Below are positions 12,441-23,740 of a stretch of DNA of 64,000 nucleotides, in pieces. Position 1 is the first letter of the stretch, and every line of letters starts with the position of its first letter. The notes under the pieces were generated by a model. That model searched no databases, was not told the origin of the DNA, and worked only from the letters and a program-made list of their open reading frames with translations. Source of the DNA: Camarhynchus parvulus (taxonomy: Eukaryota > Chordata > Aves > Passeriformes > Thraupidae); the NCBI RefSeq assembly GCF_901933205.1, contig NC_044574.1:15299733-15363732 (forward strand). The letters run 5' to 3'. The translations under genes and the position numbers were made by a program.

Positions 12441-12678
12441 TGCCAGGGAGAGTTTAAATTGGTCATTAGGAAAATTTTCTACAACAGAATGGTTGTCAAA
12501 CACTGGAATAGCCTGCCCAAGGAAATTATAGGGTCACCATCCCTGTAAGTATTCAAAAGATCTGTAAATGTGGCACATAGGTACATGGTTTAGTGGTGGA
12601 CTTGTCTGTGCTGGGATAAGGGTTGGACTTGATGTTAAAGATCTTTTCCAACCTAAACAATTCTATGATTCTATGATT
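12441..12678 (+). repeat. CR1 LINE fragment, 3' end, plus strand
   Basis: This is a clear CR1 3' region on the plus strand. Diagnostic phrases include TGCCAGGGAGAGTTTAAATT near 12441, CACTGGAATAGCCTGCCCAA near 12501, ACATGGTTTAGTGGTGGACTT near 12583 and AAGATCTTTTCCAACCTAAA near 12638. It ends in the terminal repeat ATTCTATG units, which stop at 12678. The fragment covers only the last 240 bp of the element, as expected for 5'-truncated LINE insertion. It has no coding capacity. Confidence 0.93.
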
Positions 12679-15600
12679 ACTTACCTTGGAACAAAAGAGC
12701 TTCCCTGGCCTTTTCTTCAGCGTTTGTGGTGATGGCACTGAGGCTTTTCTTGGACGACTGGGCCTGGATGTTAGTTATGCTCTCCCTGGCTTCAGGGGGA
12801 TCTCAGGGCACCAGAGAATGCACTAGAATGAATTTTAAAACATCTGTGTATTCAAGGCTCCAGGTTTTTAATTGATGCATAAAGTCCATATGCAAATATA
12901 CTAGCCTGCCAACTCCCTTAGCTTCTGGCACACATTCTCATAACTCTCCAGTGTCAAGGTCTTCCTTAAAAGAAAATTAGCTTCCTCCAAAAGGTATATT
13001 TTTACAGTATTATCTGAGAGAAATTCTTGATGCTGCAACAGTGTATAGCTTTATTTTCAACAAGTTATTTGCATTGCTGTAATGGCAGAAGGACTTCAGT
13101 TCCTCTGTCTGTCAGGGTCATAGCCTGTCCTCAGCACAACTGGTTTCTTCAATAAGGCATGGAGAAAATAAAAGGACACCAGAGTTTAACATTTCAGATG
13201 CTCAGCTTTGCCACAGTGTCAGGATAGACAGGTGTACATTATTTTGGAAATTAGAATTTCCATCCTGATAATAAATCTGTATAGCAATTATCCTTATTGC
13301 CCTTTATGGTGACCGTCTGTAAAGGCAATCTGAACTTAAAAAAGGCATCTCATAAATCAGGTGAGATTTAAAATCTTCCAAGAGTTTGTAAATCTGCCCA
13401 GGATTTAGGGATTAATTGAAGAGCAGACAGCTTAATACATTAACCTTTCACCTCTGCAGTCCTGGGCTCAAAAGCTGACTTAGGTCAAGAAGTAAAAAAA
13501 CAGATTGGTGATTTTGTCCTAGTCCTTATGAATGCTGGGGTTCAGGAAAGCCTGGTTAGCACTGCCTGCAGTGCCCCATTCTGTCAGCAAGGGTTTGCTT
13601 TGGGCATTGCATGTGTCTTGTCTGCGGCTGGCACTCCATTATGAGTTTATTAACCCAAGTGTAAAGGCAGGTGCCCAAGCAGAACAGTTAGTAGGCTTTG
13701 GTGGCTGTAAAAAAAGGTCGGGAAGTGTCAAGGACAGCCCTAAGTAGTTTGTTTCCTAAAACTGACCCAGGTCATTGAAGGGATTGCAGAGATGCTGCAA
13801 CAGGTGAGCACAGAAGGGAACATCCCCATCAGCCCTTCTGCAGCCCTGCCCCACCAGGTGAACATTGACACTCATTGTCACTCGCCATGCTCCCACCCCA
13901 GTGCTGCCTGTGCCCTTCTCACAGGGCTTGCCAGGAAAGCAACTTTGCAGGGAGGCAGCAAGAGAAGCTGGGGTCAGCAGGCCTCCCTTAATTTCTTTGT
14001 CTCTCTCTGAGCACAAGAAAATTCAGCAGCATGCAGCAACACAGACCATCCTTCTCCCAGTTTTCTTCTCTTGTGGAAGATGGGGACACTGCAGGGGTCC
14101 TGGCTGTACCCTCAGCTATGTGGCAACAGGGTGTTCTGACACTTGGCAGTGTCCCTCAGCAGCCTGTCTTTGTGACTGGGAACCAAAGTCTGCTTTACAA
14201 GGATCGTCCAGTGATGAAGGTGAAAGTGTAGCCAACATCCACAAAGGTGGTGGAGTAACCCTTTCATGAATGGCCAGTGGTGGCTGACCCTTGCCCACGG
14301 CCCTGGCTTGCCAGCAGGTCATTCCCTGTGGCTTAGCAGCGACCATTGGTGGCAGAACACAGTGTGATCTGCACCTGTGTCAAGCCTGGGGAGAGGAATT
14401 GAGCAGTGCCACTGTCAGCAGCAGACATCTCTCTGGGGAGGCAGCACACTCTGAGTCCCTACTAAATAACACTGGATTGGGAAGTCACTTGGTGTGACCA
14501 TCCCTCTCTGTCAGTGTACAAGTATACCCACAGATTTATGTTCCTCACAATCCTCAGACCACCCTTGAGAAATATCCATGCAAAAATAAAAATTGCCCAT
14601 GACCCCTCTCTTTGACTTTTTGACCTCTCCCTTTCTCCACAAATACCCTGTCTGCGCAGGATTTGCCAGCTGACTGATGAGATTGGGTCTGATCTCTGCT
14701 CTGAGAGGACATTTGAAAATAATGCGATTTTCTGGAACTCAGAAACACAGACATATAATCTACATTTCCAGTGTGGAGTTGTGTTTTTTGGTCTGCTTGG
14801 AACAAATGTCATCCTGGGGGTTTTTAACCTTACAAAAATGCATTCATTACTAATGCAGGACAGAGGTGAGATAAAAAACACACTGTGAAATCCAGTGATA
14901 GAAATTTTAATAATTTATTTTTTGCCTGGGATCTTTTCACTTGTTCCAGCTGGTTCAAAAACACTTGGAACGGATCAACAAGGCTTACATGACTGAAAAC
15001 AAACCTTTGCCAGCAGCAGAACCAGACTGACAGAAACAGGACAAGAGTTTTCTTATGACACAAAAATGTTACTAAGCAGAATACAGTTTCATGTGTGTTT
15101 GCACTTTGCCCCTCCTGACTGAATTATGAAATATTATTTACTAAAAAACATTATAGTTCACTTTTTAAGAGAATTAATATGATTAAAGGGTTGGTTGAGA
15201 AGTGATGATTGAAGTTCCAACTATTAAGATGCACTCAGTGTGCAGGGAAAATAAAAAGGCACTGAAATTCTTTTCAAACCCAAGCACCAGGTGCATTAAT
15301 TACATTTCATTGCATGTTGGTTTATTACTGCGGTCACTTGTGCCTTATGATCTGCATTAACACCTGCGTTCTATGGATATCTTGGTATTTCACTAAACAA
15401 GATGAATATTGGCCAGATGGTGACTCCAGTAGGAAGCATTTCACATAGATTTTCCTGCTCTGCACAGTTGCCTGTAAAGGAATCCTGAATGTCATGCTAT
15501 ACTAAAGCAGACCCAAACAATACAGAGATTATTTTGAAATCAACTGCCTTGACAGCATACTCAGAAAGGATCAGATGACAGACAATTCAAGGCCTTGTAA

Positions 15601-17992
15601 TATGGATCTTGCTGATAAATCTCTTGTGTGTAGCACAACGGCATCTTGTGAACCAGCATTTCACCCCACGGGGTGACCCTGCCCTGTGCAGGAACATAAT
15701 TCCACAGAAAACTGGGTCAGCTCAGGTCTGAAACACTTAGCACAGATGACTCAGTGGTTTTTTTTGGTTTTTTTTTTGGTGTTCTGTTTTTTCTTCAGGT
15801 TGCACACATGACCTTTCTTCCATAGTACAGGTTAGTTAATGTACAACAGGCATCCAGCCCCTGGCAGGTGCCATGGCGAGGAGTCAGGACAAGAACCCCG
15901 ACCACGCCTGGCGCCTTGGCTTTTGACCAAGGTGGGGAGCACTTCAGGAGAGGTGGGAGGGACACAGACCTCACTGCGCCTCTTACTGGCACTGTCTTGC
16001 CCTCACCCAACACATCAGAAGTTACTTGCTGACCTGCACCAGAAATAAACAACAGATTTTCATGCTGTCGTGGTATTACACTGTTGAAAATTTGGACAAA
16101 CCTTCTAAACTTGCAATTAGCACCAGCCTCAAACCCACCTCACCTAGAACACACAGCATCATTCCAGGGCACCATTCAGTGCAATCTGTGAGATTTTCTG
16201 CTGCTGCAGGATGTGTAGAAGGTTTTGTCTGTGTGAGCAAGATTTTTTCTGTGGACATCCATGTTCAGGCTTCTTTTTGTTGTCCTTCACTTGCAGATGT
16301 CAGTCGAGGACTATGTGATCATAGCAACTGAAGTGTCAATACAAGTTGTCACACAATCAGAAGGATTGAGTTTTCATGATCTTCATGTTCTTGTAGTACA
16401 ATTTTCTCTCCCCCTGGGTATGCTGGGAGGAGCTCAGGGAGTGCAGCCCGTTCTTGCCAGCTCCCTGCTTTGCCCACTCTGGCAGGATTAAGTGCCAGAA
16501 GCCTTTCTTCTTCTGGGTGCTGGCAGACACCTTTTCCCACTTTACAGCAGGTAAAGTTGGGATGCTCTGAGTGTGCTCCTTGCAGACTGTGGTCCCCAGG
16601 CCGTTTCTGCTGTACCTCTGAGAGAGGCTAGGCAGACATGAAGGGACTAAGGGGAGAAAATGCAGCAGCATAGCTGGCAGATTAGGGGACAGAGAGGGCA
16701 CATGGTGTTGGGAATGGGGACTTGCCCTAAGAGCAGAACATAGCAATACCCAAAGTCTGAGTACTGATGAAGTGGATAGAGGCACAGAAAAGCCCCCCAC
16801 CATGAAGACAGTCACCAAGTCAACACTCTGATGTGTACAAAGGAAGGCAGAGAGTGAAGCACAGGGCTGGGCAGCCACTGAGCTCAGCACTGTGCTCAGC
16901 ACAGGTGCGGAGCACTCACCAGCCCGGACAGGAGCTGAGCCCAGCCAGCCCCACACCAGCTGCAGGCAGCCCGCTCCTGACCCTGCTGGTGTGCAGGGAT
17001 GACCCTAGAGCTGGAAGATGCTGTCCCTTCTGACAGGTGAGCTCCTGGTGTTGATGACCCTGTTGTTCCTCACAGAGGCACACAGCACCAGATCCAACCT
17101 ACAAAAACAAGGAGCTAAAAAAGCACGAATTAACACTCCCACCTTTCTCCCAGGCATGCTTCCCCCAAGATGCTGTTCAAAGAAGACCAATATCTCACTC
17201 TCAAGAAGTGTAGGCAAATCCTATTACAAGTTGAGATTAACCGTCAGTCAGATAACTCACCAGTGCAGAGATCAAATATAAAAGATGTATGTTCTGTGTC
17301 ATCTGTTTAGCAACCTTAATTTAGCTCACACGGGTGGATGGTGCTGGCCAAATGGCAGAACATGTGCTGCAAATGGAAATCAGAGTCAAAGCAGAATCCT
17401 GTGGGATACCCCCAGCAATTTTAAAGCAGCTATCTTATTACCTAAGCAATTTTCAGGGACAAGCAGAATTCAGATGCAGCCGACAACGCTCTCTCATCCA
17501 ACCTTGGTGAAACTACTTCATTATTATTTCAGTAGTGCCTGGAGAGCTCTATCTGCTGCTCCAGTTTCTCTGCAAAACCCCTTCCAACAACCCACAATAA
17601 AAGACATCCCTATGAGGACAGGCTTGCAGTTTAATTTAAGACAAGGAACAGCAAGTGAAAGTAACAAACAAGTAACAAACAACCAGAGAGACTAGAAGGG
17701 AGAGGGTTGATGGAAATGGTGGAAAGCTTTTGTCCCTGGAGTCCCTATATCTGTACACACACATACTAGATACAGATTAATGTGTGCACAGATATTTCAG
17801 AAGCCACTTAACCTGAATATAAGGCATCCAGAAATAATTTATAAAAGAAATCTACACGTAGGGTAAAGTGCTGGAGGATGGGAGAGACCTGCCTTGCTTT
17901 TTGCTGAGGATGCAATGTGCACAGTTGGGTTTGACTCGGCTTTTTTCATACCACGAGCAACTTTGGAGTCCATAGGCAGCAGTCACGCTCCT
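12679..17992. other. Unique non-coding stretch
   Basis: No gene is recognised. A T-rich interrupted tract lies near 15758-15795. Many short frames occur, the longest being 199 codons on the minus strand at 16357-16956, but this peptide looks like no family I know and has no splice or start context favouring it. Two donor-like CAG|GTGAGC sites (GT at 13804 and 17037) have no visible partner exons. Confidence 0.4.
13425..13495 (+). repeat. Possible tRNA-derived SINE relic
   Basis: The phrase CTCTGCAGTCCTGGGCTCAA near 13452, followed by AAGCTGACTTAGGTCA, resembles the B-box region and downstream body of an ancient tRNA-derived SINE. The B box is degenerate and no A box is clear. A chance resemblance is quite possible. 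Confidence 0.25.
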
Positions 17993-18054
17993 GACTGGAC
18001 TCAGTGATCTCAAAGGTCTTGCCCAACCTTGACAGTTCTATGATTGTATGATTG
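17993..18054 (+). repeat. CR1 LINE fragment, extreme 3' end, plus strand
   Basis: GGACTCAGTGATCTCAAAGG near 17997, then TCTTGCCCAACCTTGAC, then the terminal repeat TTCTATGATTGTATGATT ending near 18054, match the last 60 bp of an avian CR1 element. It is a very short 5'-truncated copy. Confidence 0.85.
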
Positions 18055-19948
18055 AAATCTCTCTTGTTTCTCAGTGTACATAGTACATACATTTGATCTC
18101 ACAGCCTTGGTCTGGGAAGCAGGAGAAATAAGAGGTCTGTGCAAATTGGCTCTGATATAAAGTCTAGGGGGGTTGTCTTGCAGGCATGTGCTCTTTGTTG
18201 CCTGGGACATGACTGTAATCGAGCTGGGAAGCAAATAAATTCAGCAAAATTCACATCAAAGGGATCTTTTTGTGTATTGCTTAAGTATTTCTAATTTAAA
18301 TATTGCTGAACAACTGCATGGCCTTACTTCTTGTGGAGCCCCCAGCCACTTCCCGGGCAAGCCCTTATCAGACGTGTGGGTGAGGAGGTTCAACCTGGCA
18401 AACCCACAGGGAAATCAGCATGTCCTGAACTTCTCCTGGGGGCTGTGGGCTTAGGACAGTTTTTCCTTTTTCCTAGGGGAAGCTGGGTGTGCTTAGTCCA
18501 TCTTTCATCTTCCTACCACCTGGCATCATATTACAGTAGGAAACAGATTGTTCAGGCACACCAACTGCAAAAAGGATTCTCTTAAAGTGAAAAACAATTT
18601 GCAGAAATACTGATGACAGCAGGATACTTTGAACATTTCCAGGTTTGTGTTTGTTCAGGGCTCAGGGATTATCAGAGAAGGCACAGTAATGTCATTGAAG
18701 TGCAAACGGTTGTGAACCTGACTATTGTAATCAAAACCCAGTACTTGTTTGGAAGTGGCATCTTAAGAAGAAAGAAAATATTTTTGAAGAGGTCACTGCC
18801 AGAAAGATTAATAGAAATTCCTTTGTGTCAACAGCAGCATGTGCACTGCTCTGGGATGAGGAGATTCCTCCTTTTGCCCCAGCCCCTAGGAGCACAATGT
18901 GCAGGTGTGTCTCCTGAAACCCTGACAATGTGCAATAAAAATTCACTTTGAAAAAAGAGCATCTCTGGTGATGTCTACAGGCTTTTGACTTTGCTCTTTC
19001 CTTCAAACACCACTCGTGATGCTGAGCGCACATTCTCTTGGCCTATTTGTTCCTGGCAAACAAAGAGCAAATTCTCCTGGGTACAGCAATCCATTTTTAA
19101 CACTCTGTAATTATTTAGAAAAATGTTTTGATAGGAGAAGTGGAAAACTGGGGCATTTCAGGTTCAGGAGAAAGTTCTTGGAGTATTATGTGAAACAGGG
19201 ACTTGGAGTCTCTCTATTTACGGCACTACCTCCAAAAGTGTCCACCTTTTCAGCTGTGGCATTTGCAATTCATTGAACAGCCTCTCATCACTAAGTGCAG
19301 AAGGCACAAAACTCCTGAGGGTCTGCTCCAAAATGGTGAGGGAAGGGAGAACACAAGGACTTTGCTCCATGAGCATTGCTGGCAGGGCAGGTGCAGAAAA
19401 CTGTCCCTTTCTGAGCTATTGTCTCATTCTGTCCTCCCAAAATCTATGGGACTTCATATGTTAATGTACCCTTTTTGGAAGCTCTCTGATGGAAGACATT
19501 GCAGCAGAAATGTCAGAGTCCTTAGCAGGAGACTCCAGTGCTGTGAGTTATATGGCCCAAAGGCACACAGGCTTGACACAGGCAAGGAGCTGTGTCTCCT
19601 GCCATCCTCTGGACAGCTGAGAATGTCAAGGATAAAGTCTAGAAGCTAAATGTCAATTCAATTTTCCTACAAGAACATATTTTTCTTTAAGAAAAGCAGG
19701 GGCAGAAACCACTGAGATCAAGCCTGTGCACTGGGTGCACAGCAGCCTCTGCACACGCTGCTTGCTAACTTCAAAACGGGTCACCCTCTCTTCTTTTTCT
19801 TCCTCCAGTACTGGTGTTCAGTGTCTGTGGCACTGCTTTGTGCCTGTCTGTAGGGCTGAGCCGCTGTGACTGGGAAGGTGACCAGTAGGTGCAGGGGGTG
19901 GGGGCATTGTGCTGCAGAGGGAGGCGCGGGAAGGATGTAAATGCAAGC
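18055..19948. other. Unique non-coding stretch
   Basis: No gene or mobile element could be supported. An AATAAA sequence near 18934 (CAATAAAAATTC) has no upstream exon evidence. Confidence 0.4.
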
Positions 19949-19978
19949 AATAAAAAAGAAAAAAGAAAAAAGAAAAAG

Positions 19979-20009
<31 letters not shown>

Positions 20010-20057
20010 AAAAAGAAAAAAAAAAAAAAAAGAAAGAAAACTAAATAGAAAAGAAAG
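19949..20057. repeat. A-rich tract, (AAAAAG)n-like
   Basis: About 100 bases of almost pure A interrupted by G every five to six bases, including an unbroken run of 27 A at about 19980-20006. It is long for a bird, where CR1 elements lack poly(A) tails. It begins just after GCAATAAAAAAG, so it could be a retrocopy tail, but no retrocopied gene or flanking duplication was recognised. On the minus strand it generates a spurious poly-phenylalanine frame. Confidence 0.9.
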
Positions 20058-21576
20058 TGTTACAGGTCTGTTGTCCTCAAAAGACCCATTTTCTTTCAGG
20101 AAGACTGTAAAAGATAAATAAAGGGGAAAAGCCCCTAACTCAGTATATGCACTGCCATCTCCTGGTGGACAGAGAGCCCCGTCCTGCCCTGCCCTTCCGG
20201 CTGCCCTTGTGTTACAGCATCTTCCCTCACTGAAGGACAATGGCAGCGTCAGGAAAAGGCCCTGACAAAAGGCCCCAAAAAAGGTGTATTTTGCTACTGT
20301 GCTGCATGCTAAAAGCAGAAGAGCATCCAGATAAGCGTGGTTTGCTGAAACCAAGGACAAAGTTCCCCAACCTGTGGTGGGAGCTGGGTCCATCCCAATG
20401 TTGGCCATCAACATTTATGATATGTCTCTCACAGCTCCTCTGTGGCAGGAATGATGTATTAGGTAGAATTACAGGCCTTTCAGTAAGCATTTCAGCCTTT
20501 AAATATAATTTTTTTTACTTAGAAAAATCCTCAGGTGCAATCAAACCACAGAAAAGGTTAAAACAGAAAATTAAATGGACCAAGATGGGTAAATTGTGGT
20601 ATGAGCAGATCGCCATACTACCATTGCCAGAAAAACAGCCAAAATTTGGTGGGTTCATGCTAAACAAAAAGGAGCCATCCTTTTTAACATTACTTTTCAT
20701 GCAAGAGTAAAAAGATTTTATGGATACATAGAAAACAGGAAATGCATTACAGGGCTGCAGGGCATATGACTGGGAGAAAATCCAGACTGCTCCACTGCAG
20801 GGACAGCATCTCCCCCCATCTTTGCTTAGGTTTCACAGCCAACACTCCAGAAAAGCAGCCGAGATCAAAGCCATGGAGGGAGGATTTGACTTTGCCTCCA
20901 AGAAAGGGATTAAAGTATTTGAAAATGAAGTTCAGCTAAGATACCTGTGATTAGACACAGTTTTTTGCAGGAGAAGCTTCAGTCCCTTTCCCTGCCCTGA
21001 AGATGCAGGTTTCAGGCAGCATTCCCTGCCTGGCTCCTGAAATATCACTCAGCAATTTTAAGTATGTCACCACCAGGATCAGTCTCTGTTTTTAAAAGTA
21101 AACCTTTGACAGGACACCTGTCCCCAGCGACACAGCCTGGTGAAGTGGGCCTGTGGCCTGTGGAGCCATTTTAAAGCTTCCACGTTTGCGTGCATCTGGT
21201 GGAGCTGGTATTTCATACACCTGTCAGGAGCTGAAACCTAACACACAGTGGCACTTGGAGAGGAAATATTGTGACAGATTTTATTTCTGAAATACACTGA
21301 AGAGAGGCAGAGTCAGGCAACTGGGTGCAGAAGCAAAAGGGGGGAAAAAAGCAGGCTTGCACTGAGGAAAAGTTCTTGTAGCACTTTTCCAGAATTGCCT
21401 TTTTTCTCTCTTGCTGTTTTCAGTGTTTTCATTCTGCCTACTTCAGCCCCTGGATAAAAATATAGAGAACCTTTTAAAAGAGAAGATAAATCCTTTCTTT
21501 AGTGAGATGTAGGTTACTGATATCTGCCTTGTTATAAAACCAAACTGAGATATCTAGCTCAGGAAAATTCCAGTGC
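20058..21576. other. Unique non-coding stretch
   Basis: No gene is recognised. A 156-codon plus-strand frame at 20240-20710 starts in a fair context (GGACAATGGC), but its peptide is unfamiliar and it does not stand out from chance frames in the window. No other feature is supported. Confidence 0.35.
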
Positions 21577-21581
21577 ATAGA
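21577..21581. repeat. Target-site duplication, left copy (ATAGA)
   Basis: ATAGA lies directly before the LTR end TGTCATGG and recurs directly after the opposite LTR end at 22842-22846. A 5-bp duplication is characteristic of integration by ERVL/class III and some other retroviral integrases. Confidence 0.85.
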
Positions 21582-21594
21582 TGTCATGGTTTGA

Positions 21595-21613
21595 CACTGG
21601 CACAATGCCAGTG
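21595..21613. repeat. 8-bp inverted repeat near the LTR 3' end
   Basis: CACTGGCA at 21595-21602, spacer CAA, then TGCCAGTG at 21606-21613. It lies 13 bp inside the LTR terminus, in what would be U5 RNA. It may form a stem in the transcript; its role is unknown. Confidence 0.7.
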
Positions 21614-21700
21614 CCCCATGAAAATATACTTCCCTGGTGTTTGCTGTGAGATGTGACCAGGAAATAAGCAAAGCAGGCCTCTACATTAGGAAAAAAAAAG

Positions 21701-21706
21701 TTTATT
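21701..21706 (-). promoter_or_regulatory. LTR polyadenylation signal (AATAAA)
   Basis: TTTATT on the plus strand is AATAAA on the minus strand, the strand of the solo LTR, about 120 bp from its 3' terminus. This position is usual for the R/U5 polyadenylation signal. Confidence 0.6.
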
Positions 21707-21731
21707 AACTAAACTACAAAAGGAAAACAAA

Positions 21732-21732
<1 letters not shown>

Positions 21733-21767
<35 letters not shown>
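21733..21767. repeat. (CA)n microsatellite within the LTR
   Basis: An unbroken CA dinucleotide run of about 17.5 units. It lies inside the solo LTR, in the R/U5 part by the orientation inferred, so it has probably expanded since or during the family's history. Confidence 0.97.
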
Positions 21768-21769
<2 letters not shown>

Positions 21770-22621
21770 GGAAAATGAAAACTCCACAAAAAGCATTTCC
21801 TCCTCCCCCCCACCACATTTCCAATACATCTTCCAAATTTCAACTCTCCATCCATCACCCTGTAAATACTCAATTCCAGTCCATCAAGAGGAGAGGAGTC
21901 CTTCTTGGGGCCATGGTGACCTCTTCCTTGCATGCCCAGCGCTCTCACCACTGGACAAGGAACAGAGCTGCTTCAAGGGTTATCCTTTTAAGGGTGCTTT
22001 GACCAGTTCCAAAAAAGCACAGTTTTCTCTCATCTTGGGACCTCTTGTCCCCCCCATACTTGTCTACCCCCTGGGGCCGGGGGGTCTCCAAAACTGAACC
22101 CTCTCAGTTCTGAGCCATCGCCTCCCCCCTGCATGCAGCCTCTGTGTCGCGAGGAAGCATGGTTCTGTCCATGGCTGTACCAAAAAGAGTCCAGCAACCA
22201 GCTACTCCATCATCTCTTTCCGGCCTCTTCTTTACTCTCCCAGCCTCACTCACTGCTCTGACTGTCATTCATTTGCTCATTTCTTCTTTATCATCCACTC
22301 CATCTCCCCTCCGGGAAAGGTCCAAATGCTCTGTGAGGTCTTCATTGTCCAGAAAGGGGTTAACAAACTCCTGCACTCGGCCAGGCTCCTTCCTTGCTGC
22401 ACTCCCCCCTTCCCCCTCCTTCTTCACAGGCTGATATCACTTCAAGGCCACAGGCCTGTACCAGTTTTCTCTCTCTTGTCTTCTGGCTGGGGGCTGCCCA
22501 AATCTTCTCGGGGCCTCTCTCCCTCTGTCTTTCCTGGGGGGCTGCCCAACGCCTCCTGGTCCCCCCACCACCCTTCCATCCTGAGGGGTCAGGCCTACCT
22601 CTGCCGGGCCGCAGATTTTCC

Positions 22622-22656
22622 CCTCCCCTGCCCAGCTCGAAGCCGGGCAGGGGAGG
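22622..22656. repeat. 12-bp GC-rich inverted repeat in LTR U3
   Basis: CCTCCCCTGCCC at 22622-22633 is followed by an 11-base spacer and its exact complement GGGCAGGGGAGG at 22645-22656. The arms are perfect. It sits in the inferred U3 region of the solo LTR, where enhancer or protein-binding functions would lie. The G-rich arm also resembles SP/KLF-type binding sequence. Confidence 0.75.
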
Positions 22657-22841
22657 CCTTGCCTCTTTGCTGGCCGGAAATCAAAGAGGGAGCCCAAGGG
22701 AGTGCTCTGCTTCTAACCCCTGTGTTCTCAGAGGCGCATCCACCCTCAGTGGCCAAGCCTGGTGTCAATTTAAAATCTGAACACCTATTGGCCTCTGGCC
22801 ACTCCATTCCCAGAAAACCTGCTTCCTGTAAACCCACGACA

Positions 22842-22846
22842 ATAGA
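22842..22846. repeat. Target-site duplication, right copy (ATAGA)
   Basis: Exact copy of the 5 bases at 21577-21581, directly abutting the LTR end ACGACA. Confidence 0.85.
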
Positions 22847-23301
22847 AAAGCAGATTTCTTTTGGCTTGCTGACATAGGTAGGGTGCATCTCCATTCCTAG
22901 ACAGGACAGGAGCATTCCTCAGGATTCTCGATATTTTAACCTCTCCTTTTTGCATCAGCACTGGCACCATGAGAGGTTTGTACAGACAAGTGTCTCACAC
23001 TGAGCTGTGCTGGAGAATGGGTGGTGCTCACCTGCAGCTGTGCCCACACACATAACCTGACACCTGAAGCTCATCCTGTAATGACTCTTCCCTCCACACT
23101 CTCTGGGGACAGCTGAATACCACTCATGCAGCCTGGCTTCCCCAGAGAGCTGCTCCAGGAGCCCTGCTAGTGAGCAGGCTACTTGGGAAATCTCTGGTTT
23201 TGACTGTGCTGGTTTTCCTGGAGAGCAAATGCAATTTGGTGTGTTTTGATTCTAGAACTCCTGATCTTCTGTGTCCACCCTGCTGGCTATCACCAGATGA
23301 T
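22847..23301. other. Unique stretch, nothing recognised
   Basis: Flanking sequence to the solo LTR, without gene or repeat signal. Confidence 0.4.
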
Positions 23302-23389
23302 GTCCCCAGCCCAGACCAACATGGATTTTCTCCCCAGCCACATGGATTTGTCCCCAGCCCAGACCAACATGGATTTTCTCCCCAGCCAC
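23302..23389. repeat. Minisatellite, 48-bp unit, 1.8 copies
   Basis: A 48-bp unit beginning GTCCCCAGCCCAGACC at 23302 repeats from 23350, with the first 40 bases identical. Each unit also contains two smaller related parts (ACATGGATTT followed by TCCCCAGCC), so the array itself grew from a shorter motif of about 20-28 bp. Perfect identity suggests a recent duplication. Confidence 0.95.
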
Positions 23390-23629
23390 CGCCCAGGCAC
23401 ATGGCTGTGCCTGCAGGAGGCACATGCACTCCCAGAGACACAGCTTGGTCCCAGCTCCACTGCTGCTGGAGGGCCTGTGCCAGGCCCTGTGCCATGCAGA
23501 GCAGCTGGGCTGTGCCTGGGGCTCCCAAAAACGAGAGATGGTGCCCAGGCTGGGCCAAGGCCAGTGCAGGGTGACTCATCATCCTCAGACCTCCCAACAA
23601 GAGGATGCGACTGTCTGCCTTTCAGCACT
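23390..23629. other. Unique GC-rich stretch
   Basis: Frames on both strands run through this GC-rich sequence, but none is recognisable. Confidence 0.35.
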
Positions 23630-23740
23630 AGAATCACAGGATCACAGAACATGCTGAGTAGGAAGGGACCCATCAGGCTTGGGTCCAGCTCCTGGCCCTG
23701 CAAAGGACAACACAAGAATCACACCAAGAGCTTTTCTAAT
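23630..23740 (-). repeat. CR1 LINE fragment, 3' end, minus strand
   Basis: The plus strand shows AGAATCACAGGATCACAGAA, then GGAAGGGACCCATCAGG, then CAGCTCCTGGCCCTGCAAAGG and AGAATCACACCAAGAG. This is the antisense 3' end of a CR1 subfamily whose next segment normally reads CCAACTCCTGGCCCTGCAC. It differs from the subfamily at 40.2 kb, so at least two CR1 lineages are present. Confidence 0.85.

Larger units (their letters stand above)
21582..22841 (-). mobile_element. Solo LTR of an endogenous retrovirus, minus strand, 1,260 bp
   Basis: The block starts TGTCATGGTTT and ends AAACCCACGACA on the plus strand, giving imperfect inverted ends of the TG...CA type. It is flanked by the 5-bp duplication ATAGA on both sides. 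Orientation is minus: an AATAAA signal (TTTATT on the plus strand at 21701-21706) lies near the 21582 end, and a TATA-like CTTAAAAGG (reverse complement of 21984-21992) lies upstream of it. That implies a long U3 of about 850 bp and R plus U5 of about 400 bp. No primer binding site, polypurine tract or second LTR follows, so the proviral interior was probably lost by recombination between two LTRs. It contains a CA microsatellite and two hairpins, noted separately. It resembles long LTR families of songbirds; the exact family name needs a library search. Confidence 0.85.

Noticed and set aside
16357..16956. 199-codon open frame on the minus strand, the longest in the window
   Set aside because: The peptide resembles no family I know, frames on the other strand overlap it, and this length is not surprising among the many chance frames in 64 kb.
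13800..17040. CAG|GTGAGC donor-like sites at 13804 and 17037
   Set aside because: Good local match, but no acceptor, promoter or coding frame pairs with either.
20151..20166. CTCF-like match around CATCTCCTGGTGG on the minus strand
   Set aside because: Two or more mismatches fall in the core GGGGGC part, so it is much weaker than the site at 30237.
19818..20414. 198-codon minus-strand frame
   Set aside because: Its length depends on the A-rich tract at 19949-20057, read as poly-phenylalanine. This is a composition artefact.
20240..20710. 156-codon plus-strand frame with fair start context
   Set aside because: No recognisable domain, no splice sites and no conservation evidence. I kept it as a possibility only in the stretch description.
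22326..22877. 183-codon plus-strand frame with several overlapping frames
   Set aside because: It lies within the solo LTR U3 and runs antisense to it. The open frame reflects C/T-rich LTR composition, not a gene.
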